A stretch of DNA of 29,988 nt from Erythrobacter donghaensis (GCF_001557325.1 NZ_LSJS01000134.1:1-29988); one strand, 5' to 3'; shown: positions 1-11,048, counted from the stretch's first letter. Numbers and translations are program-made. The notes: generated by a model from the sequence alone, not told the origin.

Positions 1-2060
1 TGCGCGACCAGCCCGGCGTGAAGGAGCAGGTCGGCGTCTATCTCGACGAATCGGTGATCTCGCTCTCGCTGTTCACCCCCGATATCGACCTGTTCGATCT
101 CAACCGCGTCGAGACGCTGCGCGGGCCGCAGGGCACGCTGTTCGGCTCGGGATCGGTGGGCGGCACGATCCGCTACATCACCAACCAGCCCAAGCTGGGC
201 GTGACCGAGGGCGCTTTCGAAGCCAACGTCAACATCATCGACGGCGGCAATGCCGGCAGCCACCTCAAGGGCGCGGTCAACCTGCCGCTGGGCGACAGCG
301 CCGCGATCCGCGCGGTCGGCTACTACACCCGCTATGCCGGTTTCATCGACGCACAGGGCCCGGGCGGGGGCGAGAACGTCAATGACGGGGAGCGCTACGG
401 CGGCCGCATCGCGCTGACCTTCGAACCGAGCGACAACCTCTCGATCACCCCGCGCGTGATCTACCAGAAGATCGAGGTCGGCGGCTTCAACCGGCAGGAG
501 ATCTACAACCTCTTCGCCAACCGCTTCACCACTACGCGTCCCGCGATCACTCTGGGCGAGCGCGAGCAGTTCCTGCTGCTGCCCGAGCGCTTCGAGGACG
601 AGACCTTCATCGCCGACCTCACTGTCAAGATCGGTCTGGGGTCGATGGATCTGACTTCGGTCACCTCCTACATCAATCGCGATATTCTCGTCAGCCGCGA
701 TGCCAGCGCGCTGACCGGCTCGGTCTCGGTCGATCTCGGCTTCCCGGCGGCGGGCGTGGCGCTGGCCTCGAATCTGCGCGACACGACCGACCTGTCGACC
801 TTCACGCAGGAATTGCGCCTCGCCTCGGATTACGACGGCCCGTTCCAGTGGCTGATCGGCGCGTTCTATTCCGACGTGGAGCGCGATTACCGCCAGCGCC
901 TGCCCACCCCGGGCTATGACGCCTTCACCGACGCGGTGCTCGGCGCGGGCACCTCGGCGGCGGTGGCGAACGGTTTCCCGGCCAATTCGCCGTTCAATTC
1001 CGACCTGCCCTTCGACATCGAGCAGTTCGCGATCTTCGGTGAGGCGACCTACGACATCACCGACAGCCTGACCTTCACCGCGGGCGGGCGCTACTACGAT
1101 TTCGAGGAAACCCGCACCATCACCACCGGCGGCCTGTTCGCCAATGGCGATGCGGGCGTGGTCGACACCACCGCGTCGGACGGCTTCACCCCGCGCTTCC
1201 TGCTCAGCTACGCGGCGAGCGACAGCGTGACCATCAACGCGCAGGCCGCGCAGGGCTTCCGCCTCGGCGGGGTCAACGACCCGCTCAACACCCCGCTGTG
1301 CAATGCCCAGGATCTAGCGCTGTTCGGCGGCTTCCAGGACTACGACGACGAAACTCTGTGGAACTACGAGCTGGGCGTGAAGACGCAAGGCGCCGGCTTC
1401 ACCTTCAACGCCGCTGCCTTCTACAACGACATCAGCAACCTTCAGGTGACGCTCGATGCGGGTAGCTGCTCGTCGCGCATCGTGTTCAACGTGCCCGAGG
1501 CTTTCGCCGCCGGGATCGAGGCCGAGCTCGGCTTCCAGCCCGCGCCGGGGCTGAATTTCGACCTCTCGGGCAGCTACATCAAGTCGGAGTTCAACAGCAC
1601 TCTGCCCGGCGCGCTCGCCAGCGCCACCGGGATCCGCGACGGCAACCGCCTGCCCTCGGTGCCCGAATTCCAGCTTTCGGCGAGCGGCAGCTACGAATGG
1701 GATCTGGACGAGAGCACCACCGCTTTCATCAGCGGTTCGTTCCAGCATGTCGGCTCGCGCTTCACCCAGCCCGCCGACCAGGAGAACAATCCGCGCACCT
1801 TCGTCCATGGCCTGCCCTTCGGCGGCGCGCCGGCCGATGCCTCGACCACGGTCGATCTGGAGCTGCCCGATTACCAGCTGGTCAACATCAGCGCCGGGGT
1901 CGAACTCGACCGCGGGTTGTCGCTGACGGCCTATGTCACCAACCTGTTCGACGAGAACCCGCTCCTGTCCTTCGACCGCGAACGCGGCGGGCGCGCGCGG
2001 CTCGGGTTCAACATCGGGCAGCCGCGCACCTTCGGGGTGACGGCGCGCCAGACGTTCTGA
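1..2060 (+). CDS. TonB-dependent outer-membrane receptor, 5' end missing
   Basis: An outer-membrane beta-barrel that takes up a ligand (siderophore, vitamin, glycan or other) using energy from TonB-ExbBD. The reading frame is open from base 3, so the signal peptide, TonB box and start of the plug lie outside the window; the GTG at base 18 is internal. The visible N-terminus is late plug domain: VETLRGPQGTLFGSGSVGG is the hallmark plug segment of this family. After it come several hundred residues of alternating aromatic/polar beta strands (for example FTAGGRYYDFEET and FTPRFLLSYAASDSVT). The chain ends in the C-terminal barrel strand with a terminal phenylalanine (TFGVTARQTF), the usual signal for outer-membrane insertion. 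Sphingomonads carry many such receptors. The substrate cannot be told from the sequence. The gene ends just before a GC-rich hairpin at 2075-2098. Confidence 0.93.
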   Translation, partial: RDQPGVKEQVGVYLDESVISLSLFTPDIDLFDLNRVETLRGPQGTLFGSGSVGGTIRYITNQPKLGVTEGAFEANVNIIDGGNAGSHLKGAVNLPLGDSAAIRAVGYYTRYAGFIDAQGPGGGENVNDGERYGGRIALTFEPSDNLSITPRVIYQKIEVGGFNRQEIYNLFANRFTTTRPAITLGEREQFLLLPERFEDETFIADLTVKIGLGSMDLTSVTSYINRDILVSRDASALTGSVSVDLGFPAAGVALASNLRDTTDLSTFTQELRLASDYDGPFQWLIGAFYSDVERDYRQRLPTPGYDAFTDAVLGAGTSAAVANGFPANSPFNSDLPFDIEQFAIFGEATYDITDSLTFTAGGRYYDFEETRTITTGGLFANGDAGVVDTTASDGFTPRFLLSYAASDSVTINAQAAQGFRLGGVNDPLNTPLCNAQDLALFGGFQDYDDETLWNYELGVKTQGAGFTFNAAAFYNDISNLQVTLDAGSCSSRIVFNVPEAFAAGIEAELGFQPAPGLNFDLSGSYIKSEFNSTLPGALASATGIRDGNRLPSVPEFQLSASGSYEWDLDESTTAFISGSFQHVGSRFTQPADQENNPRTFVHGLPFGGAPADASTTVDLELPDYQLVNISAGVELDRGLSLTAYVTNLFDENPLLSFDRERGGRARLGFNIGQPRTFGVTARQTF

Positions 2061-2074
2061 TCGGGAAATGCGGC

Positions 2075-2107
2075 GGCGGGCGGCCTCGGCCGCCCGCCCC
2101 CTTCTTC
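2075..2107 (+). terminator. GC-rich hairpin between convergent genes
   Basis: Bases 2075-2085 pair with 2088-2098 (GGCGGGCGGCC against GGCCGCCCGCC); in practice about 10 bp closing a small loop. It is followed by a pyrimidine-rich tail, CCCTTCTTC, rather than a clean T run. It lies between the stop of the TonB receptor and the stop of the EAL gene on the other strand, where a shared terminator is expected. The weak T tract lowers confidence. Confidence 0.5.
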
Positions 2108-2939
2108 AGCCGTGCCCCATCCCGCGCGCGGTGCGGGACAGCGCGACCACCTGCGCGCTCGGCATCGGCTGGGCGCGCAGGAAGCCCTGCCAGTAGTCGC
2201 AGCCTTCGGCCGTGATCGCGGCGCGCTGGATCTCGTCCTCGATCCCCTCGGCATAGACCGCCAGGCCCAGCGCTTTCGCCAGCGCGACGATCGCTCGCAG
2301 CACCGCGAGTGCGGTGGTATCGGCCGGGACGCCCTCGACCATGGCCTTGTCGAGCTTGAGCGCATCGAGAGGAAGCTCGCGCAAATAGCGGAAATTGCAG
2401 AAGCCCGCGCCGAAATCGTCAAGCGCGGTGCGGAAGCCGAGCCCGCGCAGGGCCTTCAGCGCGCTTGCGGCTTGCGCGAGGTTCCTGAGCAGCAAATCCT
2501 CGGTGATCTCCAGCATCAGCCGCTGGGGCGCAATGTCCGAGCGCCCGATCAGTGCGGCGAAATCGGCGGCGAAGCGCGGGTCGCCCAGTTCCTCGGGCGT
2601 GATGTTCAAGGACAGGGTGAGCGTCTCTGGCCAGGTCGCCGCGTCCTCCAGAGCGCGGGCGACCACATGGCGCGAGAGCGGCGCGACCAGCGCAGCACGC
2701 TCGGCGACGGCGAACAGGTCGCGCGCGCCGATCGCCCCCAGCGTCGGGTGCCGCCAGCGCGCCAGCGCCTCGGCCCCGGTCAGCGCGCCGGTGAGGCACG
2801 AGAATTGCGGCTGGAACAGCACCTCGATCTCGCGCCGGTCGAGCGCGCGCAGCAGGTCGGCCTCGAGCACGCCCGGTCGGACACCGGGCAAGTGCCCGCG
2901 GCTCGACGGCCTTCGCAGCGATGTCGGACCCTGTTCCAT
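2106..2939 (-). CDS. EAL-domain cyclic-di-GMP phosphodiesterase
   Basis: A stand-alone EAL domain (277 aa), predicted to hydrolyse cyclic-di-GMP to pGpG in the cytoplasm. All the usual catalytic and metal positions can be seen: EAL at 57-59 (TGAEALARW), Asn112 in LSLNITPEEL, Glu144 in LEITE, the DDFG motif at 174-177, Lys195 in LKLDK, Glu231 in YAEGIED, and Gln251 in DYWQGF. It is therefore probably active rather than degenerate. There is no GGDEF domain, membrane segment or sensory domain; the first 25 residues are a short basic, proline-containing leader. Three in-frame ATGs exist (2972, 2942, 2939). I chose 2939 because GAGG sits 6 bases upstream; 2972 has no good ribosome binding site. 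It is divergent from nadK. A PilZ protein, a possible cyclic-di-GMP effector, lies 1.3 kb away. Confidence 0.9.
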   Translation of the reverse strand: MEQGPTSLRRPSSRGHLPGVRPGVLEADLLRALDRREIEVLFQPQFSCLTGALTGAEALARWRHPTLGAIGARDLFAVAERAALVAPLSRHVVARALEDAATWPETLTLSLNITPEELGDPRFAADFAALIGRSDIAPQRLMLEITEDLLLRNLAQAASALKALRGLGFRTALDDFGAGFCNFRYLRELPLDALKLDKAMVEGVPADTTALAVLRAIVALAKALGLAVYAEGIEDEIQRAAITAEGCDYWQGFLRAQPMPSAQVVALSRTARGMGHG

Positions 2940-3094
2940 CATCTTCCTCTTTGCCCGCCCCTCCTTAACCATTGATCGCGAAGCTGCCTCGCATCAATTG
3001 CAATCCGAGCCGATATGGCACATCAGGGCAACCGCCTGGAGCGGCGCCGGGGATAAGCGGAAAAGCGGGGCTTGGCCGGGCCTGAGGGGGAAGA

Positions 3095-3889
3095 ATGGCG
3101 AGCAATGGCATGACCTATCAGCGCCTCGCGCTGCTGGCCTCGGAGACCGAGCGCGCGCAGGAGGCGCGCGCGGCGCTGCTGCCGCAATGCGACTGGGCGC
3201 CGCTGGCCGAGGCCGATGCCGCGGTGGTGCTGGGCGGCGATGGTTACATGCTCCAGGTGCTGCACGCGATGATGGACGCGGGCCGCGTGATCCCCGCCTA
3301 CGGGATGAACCTCGGCACGGTCGGCTTCCTGATGAATCGCTACGACAAGCGCGCGGCGATCGCGGCGAAGGTCAACAAGGCGCGTCACTGGACGATTGCG
3401 CCCCTGCGCGTCGAAGCGGTGACGCAGGACGGCGAGACCCATGTGCTCTCCGCCATCAACGAGATATCGCTGCTGCGCGAGACCCGCCAGACCGCCAAGA
3501 TCGAGGTCACCGTGGGCGACCGCGTGCGCATCCGCGAGCTGGTGTGCGACGGGGTGCTGGTGGCGACCCCGGCGGGCTCGACCGCCTACAATCTCTCCGC
3601 CCAAGGCCCGATCCTGCCGCTCGACAGCAGGATGCTCGCCCTCACCCCGATCAGCCCCTTCCGCCCCCGGCGCTGGCGCGGGGCGATTTTGCCCGACCGG
3701 ATGAAGATCATTCTGAGGGTGCTCGAGCCAGTGAAGCGCCCGGTCGCTGCGGTCGCCGACCAGAAGGAGCTGCGCGACATCGCCGAGGTGCGCCTCGAGA
3801 TCGCGCGCGACTGCGACCTGACGCTATTGTTCGACCCGGGTCAGAGCCTCGAGGAGCGGATCGTCGCCGAGCAGTTCGTCACGGCATGA
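3095..3889 (+). CDS. nadK: NAD kinase
   Basis: Phosphorylates NAD to NADP with ATP or polyphosphate in the cytosol; the only route to NADP and normally essential. The 264-aa length fits the compact alphaproteobacterial form. The GGDG motif is at residues 47-50 (VVLGGDGYMLQ), the NE motif at Asn122-Glu123 (SAINEISLLRE), and the conserved glycine-rich segment ATPAGSTAYNLSAQGPI is at about 157-173. The start ATG at 3095 has a strong GAGGGGGA ribosome binding site 3-4 bases upstream; a second ATG at 3110 is possible. The gene stands alone, divergent from the EAL gene. The 211 bases after its stop hold no gene, only small GC-rich inverted repeats (for example CCAGGATTCCTGG at 3962-3974) and the tRNA-Asn promoter. 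Confidence 0.95.
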   Translation: MASNGMTYQRLALLASETERAQEARAALLPQCDWAPLAEADAAVVLGGDGYMLQVLHAMMDAGRVIPAYGMNLGTVGFLMNRYDKRAAIAAKVNKARHWTIAPLRVEAVTQDGETHVLSAINEISLLRETRQTAKIEVTVGDRVRIRELVCDGVLVATPAGSTAYNLSAQGPILPLDSRMLALTPISPFRPRRWRGAILPDRMKIILRVLEPVKRPVAAVADQKELRDIAEVRLEIARDCDLTLLFDPGQSLEERIVAEQFVTA

Positions 3890-4037
3890 CCCTTCCCCAC
3901 GCCCTCCAGCGCGCGATTTCATCGCTCACCCGGCCTGTCGGCCGCTTCGCTGCGGGCGCGCGCCAGGATTCCTGGGCCCCCTTCCGGTCGCTTTGCGGCC
4001 GATCGGAGGATGATGCCTGAGGCCATTCAAAACCCCC

Positions 4038-4066
4038 TTGCAATCCCCTCGCCTGCCCCATATAGG
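4038..4066 (+). promoter_or_regulatory. Sigma-70-type promoter of tRNA-Asn
   Basis: A -35 box TTGCAA (4038-4043) and a -10 box TATAGG (4061-4066) are separated by exactly 17 bases, about 35 bases upstream of the mature tRNA 5' end. The spacing and position fit a housekeeping promoter. The tRNA-Arg gene at the other end of the window has the same layout (TTGCCA, 17 bases, TAAAGG). Confidence 0.7.
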
Positions 4067-4100
4067 CGCGCCTCTGCCAGCGGTTTCGGCCGCCGGTTGC

Positions 4101-4175
4101 TCCCCGATAGCTCAGCGGTAGAGCCCTCGACTGTTAATCGAGTTGTCGTAGGTTCGAATCCTACTCGGGGAGCCA
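4101..4175 (+). tRNA. tRNA-Asn (anticodon GTT)
   Basis: A full cloverleaf can be drawn. The acceptor stem TCCCCGA (4101-4107) pairs with TCGGGGA (4165-4171). The D arm is 4110-4124. The anticodon stem CTCGA/TCGAG flanks loop CTGTTAA, with anticodon GTT at 4133-4135. The T arm is GTAGG-TTCGAAT-CCTAC (4148-4164). The discriminator is G4172, and CCA is encoded at 4173-4175. GTT reads both asparagine codons. Confidence 0.97.
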
Positions 4176-4212
4176 TCTTCTTCCAGATCGGATCACCGCC
4201 CCCGCGGGCACC

Positions 4213-4653
4213 CTAGTCCTTGAAGGGAAAAGGGGGGAGCGTGCCGAGTTCGTCTTCGCCGCGCTGCCCGCGCGAAAGGCGGCGACTCAGCCGGGCGTAG
4301 AGCGACTTGGTCACCAGGCCGCGCACCGTCACCGGATCGAGCGGCGTGGTGAAGGTCAGCCCCGCATCGGCCTCGCCGACCCAGGTGACATAGACCCCGA
4401 TCGGCTCGAGCCCGGTGATCTTGATCTCGTGAACGAGGTCGCGGGCGAGCGTTGGCGCCGAGAAGGTGCGTATCTTGCAGCCTTCTTCCGAGATGTCGGT
4501 GATCTTGACCGCAAGGGTGAAACCCGAGGAATCCGCCAAGTCGGCATCGAGCTCGACACCGCGCCGCAGGGCCCAGCGGCGCTCGGGCGGCTTGGCCTCG
4601 TCCGTGCCGCCCGGCGCCGGATCCTCCGCGCCGTGCTGCTCCTTGCCTGTCAT
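4213..4653 (-). CDS. PilZ-domain protein
   Basis: A 146-aa cytoplasmic protein with one PilZ domain, the usual cyclic-di-GMP receptor module. The arginine-rich segment ERRWALRRGVELDADL (residues 24-39) would supply the RxxxR side of the ligand site, and ITDISEEGCKI (51-61) contains the DxSxxG motif (Asp53, Ser55, Gly58). Both halves are present, so binding is plausible. There is no output domain and no membrane segment; the N-terminal 20 residues look disordered and the C-terminal tail is basic. The start at 4653 is supported by GAGGGGGAGG ending 5 bases before the ATG; an upstream ATG at 4707 has no such site. It converges on the tRNA-Asn gene and is divergent from the YeeE gene. Confidence 0.85.
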   Translation of the reverse strand: MTGKEQHGAEDPAPGGTDEAKPPERRWALRRGVELDADLADSSGFTLAVKITDISEEGCKIRTFSAPTLARDLVHEIKITGLEPIGVYVTWVGEADAGLTFTTPLDPVTVRGLVTKSLYARLSRRLSRGQRGEDELGTLPPFPFKD

Positions 4654-4785
4654 CCGGGCCTCCCCCTCACGAGCCACCTTGACGGAACGCGACTGGACTA
4701 GTGTCACAAAACCCGATCCATTACACTTAAATATGATAGTTCCGCGCGATTGCCTTCGGCGCAGCGCCCGCTACATCTTGGCGGC

Positions 4786-5730
4786 GTGACCATCGTCCTC
4801 ACCACCGCACTCATGTTCCTGATCGGCTATGCCAGCCAGCGGGCAGGCGTTTGCATGGTGCGGGCGATGCGCGAGGTGATCGACAAGCGGCGTCTGCACC
4901 GGCTCGCGGGCTTCGCGCTCGCCGCCTCGGCAGCAATGGTGGTGATGGGGCTCGCCGAGTGGCTCGGCGCCAACCCCTTCATGACCATCCTCGGCGCACC
5001 GCCCGGCCGCCTCGCCGTCGCGGGCGGCGTGCTGTTCGGGCTCGGCTCGATCCTCGCGGGCAACTGCGCGATGGGATTGCTGGCAGGTCTGACCCGGGGC
5101 GAGTTGTGGCACATCGGCGCGATCGCGGCGATGTTCGTGGCGGCGCTGCTGCTCGGCCCGAGCATGTCGAGCGCGGTGCTGATGCTGCCCGCGCATCCGC
5201 CTGTGCCCTCGCCGCTCACCGGCCATGTGGCGCTCGCGCTGACACTGGGCGGCACGGTGGGCGTGGCGGCCGCGACCTATCTCTATCGGCGCCTGGGGTG
5301 GCACCGCCCGAAAGGCGGCTGGTCGCCATTGATTGCGATGGGAGTGATCGGCACCGCATCGGGCCTGCTGTTCGCGCTCGACCGACAATGGGTCTACACC
5401 AGCCGGATCGCCGAGATCGCCTATGGCCGCAGCTTCGCGCTGGGCGCACTGTTCGGGCTCGCCGCGCTGATCGCGGGGATGACCGCCGCGACGATCATCG
5501 GCCGCACCTTCCGGCTGCGCGGCGGCAATGCACGGCAATGGCTGTGTGCGCTTCCCGGAGGCCTGCTGATGGGCGCGGGCGCGACGCTGGTGCCCGGTGG
5601 CAACGACGCGATGCTGTTCACCGGGGTGCCGCTGCTGCTGCCCAACCTCTTGGCCGGCTACGCGAGCTTTGCCGCGACCCTCGCGCTGGCGCTGCTGATC
5701 CGGCGGCAGGCTGTGCCGATGGGGGCCTAG
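4786..5730 (+). CDS. YeeE/YedE-family membrane protein (probable sulfur-compound transporter)
   Basis: An integral membrane protein (314 aa) with about nine hydrophobic helices. It carries the small-residue-rich repeats and conserved cysteines of the YeeE/YedE family: Cys23 in YASQRAGVCMVRA and Cys94 in GSILAGNCAMGLLAG. TsuA, the characterised member, imports thiosulfate by passing it along cysteines. Here the late conserved motif reads LVPGGNDAML, with no third cysteine, so substrate and mechanism may differ. I chose GTG 4786 because the hydrophobic N-terminus starts there. A TTG at 4750 is in frame but would add a polar leader, and ATG 4813 would cut into the first helix. No ribosome binding site is clear. 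TATGAT at 4732-4737 could be a -10 box, but its -35 is poor. The stop lies 4 bases from the stop of the convergent TauE/SafE gene. Confidence 0.8.
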   Translation: MTIVLTTALMFLIGYASQRAGVCMVRAMREVIDKRRLHRLAGFALAASAAMVVMGLAEWLGANPFMTILGAPPGRLAVAGGVLFGLGSILAGNCAMGLLAGLTRGELWHIGAIAAMFVAALLLGPSMSSAVLMLPAHPPVPSPLTGHVALALTLGGTVGVAAATYLYRRLGWHRPKGGWSPLIAMGVIGTASGLLFALDRQWVYTSRIAEIAYGRSFALGALFGLAALIAGMTAATIIGRTFRLRGGNARQWLCALPGGLLMGAGATLVPGGNDAMLFTGVPLLLPNLLAGYASFAATLALALLIRRQAVPMGA

Positions 5731-5734
5731 ACGC

Positions 5735-6490
5735 TTACACCCCCGCCAGCAACCGAACCCCCACCACGCCCACCAGCAGCGCGGTCAGCCAGCGAATCCA
5801 CCGGGGCGGGAGCAGGCGCGCGGCGAACAGGCTACCCACTTGTCCGCCAACCACCACCGCGATCAGCAGCGGCAGGCTTGCCCCCAGCGCTGCACCCAGC
5901 AGGCCGGGGCCGTTCTTGACCATCTGCCCGGCAAGGCCGAACAGCGAATTGACGAGTATGAACAGGCTCGCGGTCGCGGCAACCCCGCGCGCCTCGTGCC
6001 AGCGCGCCAAGTGCAGGAGGGGCGCGAGAAAGATCCCTCCGCCGATCCCCACCAGACCCGCGAAGTAGCCGACCGGTGCGGCGGCGAGCGGCATCCAGCG
6101 GGCAAAGCGCGTCTGCCCGCCCTCCCCGTTCTCGCGCACGGGAGCCAGCATCGTCAGCGCGGTCAGCACCAGGCTTGCGCCCAGCAGCGTGAGGAAGGTC
6201 GCCTCCTTGATCGGGGTCAGCCCGCCAAGGAAGCTCGCCGGCGCGCCGAGCGCCACGATCAGCAGGGCTTTCTTCCACGGCGTGATGCCGGCGCGGGCGA
6301 AGCGGATGCTCCCGCCGGTCACCACCACGATGTTGCAGGCCAGGCTGACCAGCGGCAGCAGGCGGTAATCGAGCCCGGATAGCGCCAGCAGCGCCGAATA
6401 GGTCGACCCCCCGCCGAAGCCGACGCTGGCATAGAGCAGCGCCGTCACCGCAAAGGCGAGCGCGAGCAGCACGGGAACCGCGCCGATCAT
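5735..6490 (-). CDS. TauE/SafE-family sulfite/organic anion exporter
   Basis: A 251-aa inner-membrane permease with about eight transmembrane segments. The two inverted family motifs are visible: YASVGFGGGSTYSALL near the N-terminus and GLVGIGGGIFLAPLL in the second half, separated by a short hydrophilic linker (about 118-132, VRENGEGGQTRFARW). Members move sulfite, sulfoacetate or related anions, usually outward; the specific substrate cannot be read from sequence. It starts 29 bases after the secA stop on the same strand, with AAGGGGG about 7 bases before the ATG, so it may be transcribed with secA. It converges with the YeeE/YedE gene, another sulfur-associated family. The pairing may be functional or accidental. 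Confidence 0.85.
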   Translation of the reverse strand: MIGAVPVLLALAFAVTALLYASVGFGGGSTYSALLALSGLDYRLLPLVSLACNIVVVTGGSIRFARAGITPWKKALLIVALGAPASFLGGLTPIKEATFLTLLGASLVLTALTMLAPVRENGEGGQTRFARWMPLAAAPVGYFAGLVGIGGGIFLAPLLHLARWHEARGVAATASLFILVNSLFGLAGQMVKNGPGLLGAALGASLPLLIAVVVGGQVGSLFAARLLPPRWIRWLTALLVGVVGVRLLAGV

Positions 6491-6519
6491 CGCCCTGCCC
6501 CCTTACCCGCGCGCCGTCG

Positions 6520-9285
<2,766 letters not shown>

Positions 9286-9414
9286 GGGAGGTAAGCCTTT
9301 GATTCCGGGGCAACCGCCCGATTGCGGGGCGGCGTGCGTATCTGTTCTGGGGATCGCGCGCGGCCCTCGCAGGGCGCAGCACGCTGGGATTGGGGCAGGT
9401 GCGAGCGAAGGCGC

Positions 9415-9690
9415 CTATTCGTAGGCGCGCTCGATCCCCATCAGGACGGGCAGACGCAGCGATTCCGGCACGGGCGGCGGCGGGCATTCGCATTCGGCTG
9501 CGCGGGTGGCGCTGATCGTGGCAGGCGCGGGCTGCGCGGCGACGCTCTCGCTCGCGGATCGTTCGTCCCCGCTCGCCGCAGCAACGCTCGTCGAGCACGC
9601 CAGCGCTTCGGCCAGCGACGCCTGCGCCGTGCCGCCGAGCGCGACAAGGCCAGTCAGCAGGGCCAGCAGGGCAAGAAAACGCCGGGTCAT
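9415..9690 (-). CDS. Small exported protein upstream of secA, unknown (possible secretion monitor)
   Basis: I do not recognise this 91-aa protein as a named family. The N-terminus is a standard Sec signal peptide: basic MTRRF, a leucine/alanine core, and a TAQA-S cleavage site after about residue 24. The mature part is alanine/serine-rich and probably disordered (residues 25-65). It ends in a distinctive tail with Cys67, Cys69, four prolines at 70-73, and then VPESLRLPVLMGIERAYE. The ATG at 9690 has GAAGG 4 bases upstream. The gene reads in the same direction as secA with 129 bases between. Enterobacterial SecM is a similarly exported leader upstream of secA that stalls ribosomes near its C-terminus; position, signal peptide and polyproline tail make that analogy worth testing, but no SecM sequence motif is present. 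It could equally be a plain periplasmic peptide. Confidence 0.65.
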   Translation of the reverse strand: MTRRFLALLALLTGLVALGGTAQASLAEALACSTSVAAASGDERSASESVAAQPAPATISATRAAECECPPPPVPESLRLPVLMGIERAYE

Positions 9691-9741
9691 GATGCCTTCA
9701 GATAGAGCCTAAGCGCCACTTCGTCCACCGCCATAGCGCGA

Positions 9742-9760
9742 TAAGCTGTGCGAGAGCTTA
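9742..9760. promoter_or_regulatory. Inverted repeat in the divergent region between the small exported gene and argJ
   Basis: TAAGCT (9742-9747) and AGCTTA (9755-9760) form a perfect 6-bp inverted repeat around a 7-base spacer, in the 131-base region from which the secA-side gene and argJ diverge. It could be an operator for either. The arms are short enough to be chance, and I could not place convincing -35/-10 boxes around it. Confidence 0.22.
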
Positions 9761-9821
9761 ATTGCCACGCGCGAACACCCGTGATTGCAGCGCTATCGTT
9801 TGCCCATTAGGGGCGCATCCC

Positions 9822-11048
9822 ATGCAGATCGATCCCTCGCCCCTCGCCCGCCCCTTCCCCGACCTGCCGCCGATCGCGGGCGTCACCCTTCGCGTGGCGC
9901 GGGCGCGCTACAAGACGTGGGACCGCTGCGACCTTACCCTTGCGGAAGTTCCCGAGGGCACCAGCGTCGCGGGCGTGTTCACCAAAAGCGCCTGCGCTTC
10001 CTCCGAAGTCGAACTCGGGCGCGAGGCGGTGAAGCTCGGCCGCGCGCGGGCCCTGATCGTCAATGCGGGCAATTCCAACGCCTTCACCGGCTGGCGCGGG
10101 CGCGCGGCGGTCGAGGCGATTCGCGCGCAGATTGCCGAGGCGCTGGCCTGCACGCTCGACGAGGTGTTCGTCTCCTCGACCGGCGTGATCGGCGTGCCGC
10201 TGCCGGTGGACAAGGCGCAAGCCGGGATCGCAGCCGCGCTTACGGCCGAGCCGTGCGGGTGGGAGGATGCGGCGAACGCCATCGGCACCACCGACACCTT
10301 CGCCAAGGGCGCAGGCGCGAGCGCGATGCTGGGCGGCGTGCGCGTGGAGCTGGCCGGGATCATCAAGGGCTCCGGCATGATCGCCCCCGACATGGCGACC
10401 ATGCTCGGCTACGTCTTCACCGATGCCGATGTCGCCCCCGGCTTCCTGCAGGAGGCTTTGGAGCGCGCCAATGCGCAGACCTTCTCCTGCATCACGGTCG
10501 ATGGCGACACCTCGACCAGCGACACGGTGATGGTCTTCGCGACCGGAAAGGCGGGCAACATGCGGATCGAGAGCTGGGACAGCGTGGGCGCGGACGCCTT
10601 CGCCGCAGCCCTCGCCGATGTCTGCCGCCAGCTCGCGCAGCTGGTGGTGCGCGACGGCGAGGGAGCGCGCAAATTCGTCACCATCCGTGTCTCGGGCGCC
10701 GCGAGTGACGACAGCGCGCGCCGCATCGGCCTGGCCATCGCCAATTCGCCGCTCGTGAAGACCGCAATCGCTGGCGAGGACGCCAATTGGGGCCGCGTGG
10801 TCATGGCAGTCGGCAAGGCGGGCGAACCGGCCGACCGCGACAAGCTCTCGATCGCCTTTGGCGGCGTGTGGACAGCGCGGAACGGCGTCCCGGTCGAGGA
10901 GTATGACGAGGCCCCCGTGGCCGCGCACTTGAAGGGCGAAGAGATCGACATCGCGGTCGATCTCGGCCTGGCCGATGGCCGCGCCACGGTGTGGACCTGC
11001 GATTTGACCCACGGCTATATCGCCATCAACGCGGATTACCGCTCTTGA
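9822..11048 (+). CDS. argJ: Bifunctional ornithine acetyltransferase / N-acetylglutamate synthase
   Basis: Moves the acetyl group from N-acetylornithine to glutamate, giving ornithine and recycling acetylglutamate in arginine synthesis; many members also make acetylglutamate from acetyl-CoA. The precursor cleaves itself into alpha and beta chains before a conserved threonine. The site is intact, GSGMIAPDMATMLGY, with Thr193 as the expected nucleophile and new N-terminus of the beta chain. CITVDGDTSTSD and the final INADYRS are also family-typical. At 408 aa the length is normal. I chose ATG 9822, which has AGGGG about 9 bases upstream; an in-frame TTG at 9762 would add 20 residues unlike the family. 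From sequence alone I cannot tell mono- from bifunctional. The stop codon overlaps the start of the next gene. Confidence 0.95.
   Translation: MQIDPSPLARPFPDLPPIAGVTLRVARARYKTWDRCDLTLAEVPEGTSVAGVFTKSACASSEVELGREAVKLGRARALIVNAGNSNAFTGWRGRAAVEAIRAQIAEALACTLDEVFVSSTGVIGVPLPVDKAQAGIAAALTAEPCGWEDAANAIGTTDTFAKGAGASAMLGGVRVELAGIIKGSGMIAPDMATMLGYVFTDADVAPGFLQEALERANAQTFSCITVDGDTSTSDTVMVFATGKAGNMRIESWDSVGADAFAAALADVCRQLAQLVVRDGEGARKFVTIRVSGAASDDSARRIGLAIANSPLVKTAIAGEDANWGRVVMAVGKAGEPADRDKLSIAFGGVWTARNGVPVEEYDEAPVAAHLKGEEIDIAVDLGLADGRATVWTCDLTHGYIAINADYRS

Noticed and set aside
4010..4216. A short open frame running through the tRNA-Asn gene
   Set aside because: It translates a complete tRNA and its promoter and has no ribosome binding site.
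9415..9690. Direct homology of the small exported protein to E. coli SecM
   Set aside because: GIERA near its end loosely recalls the GIRAGP of SecM, but the spacing and the rest of the arrest motif are absent. Only the positional analogy is kept.
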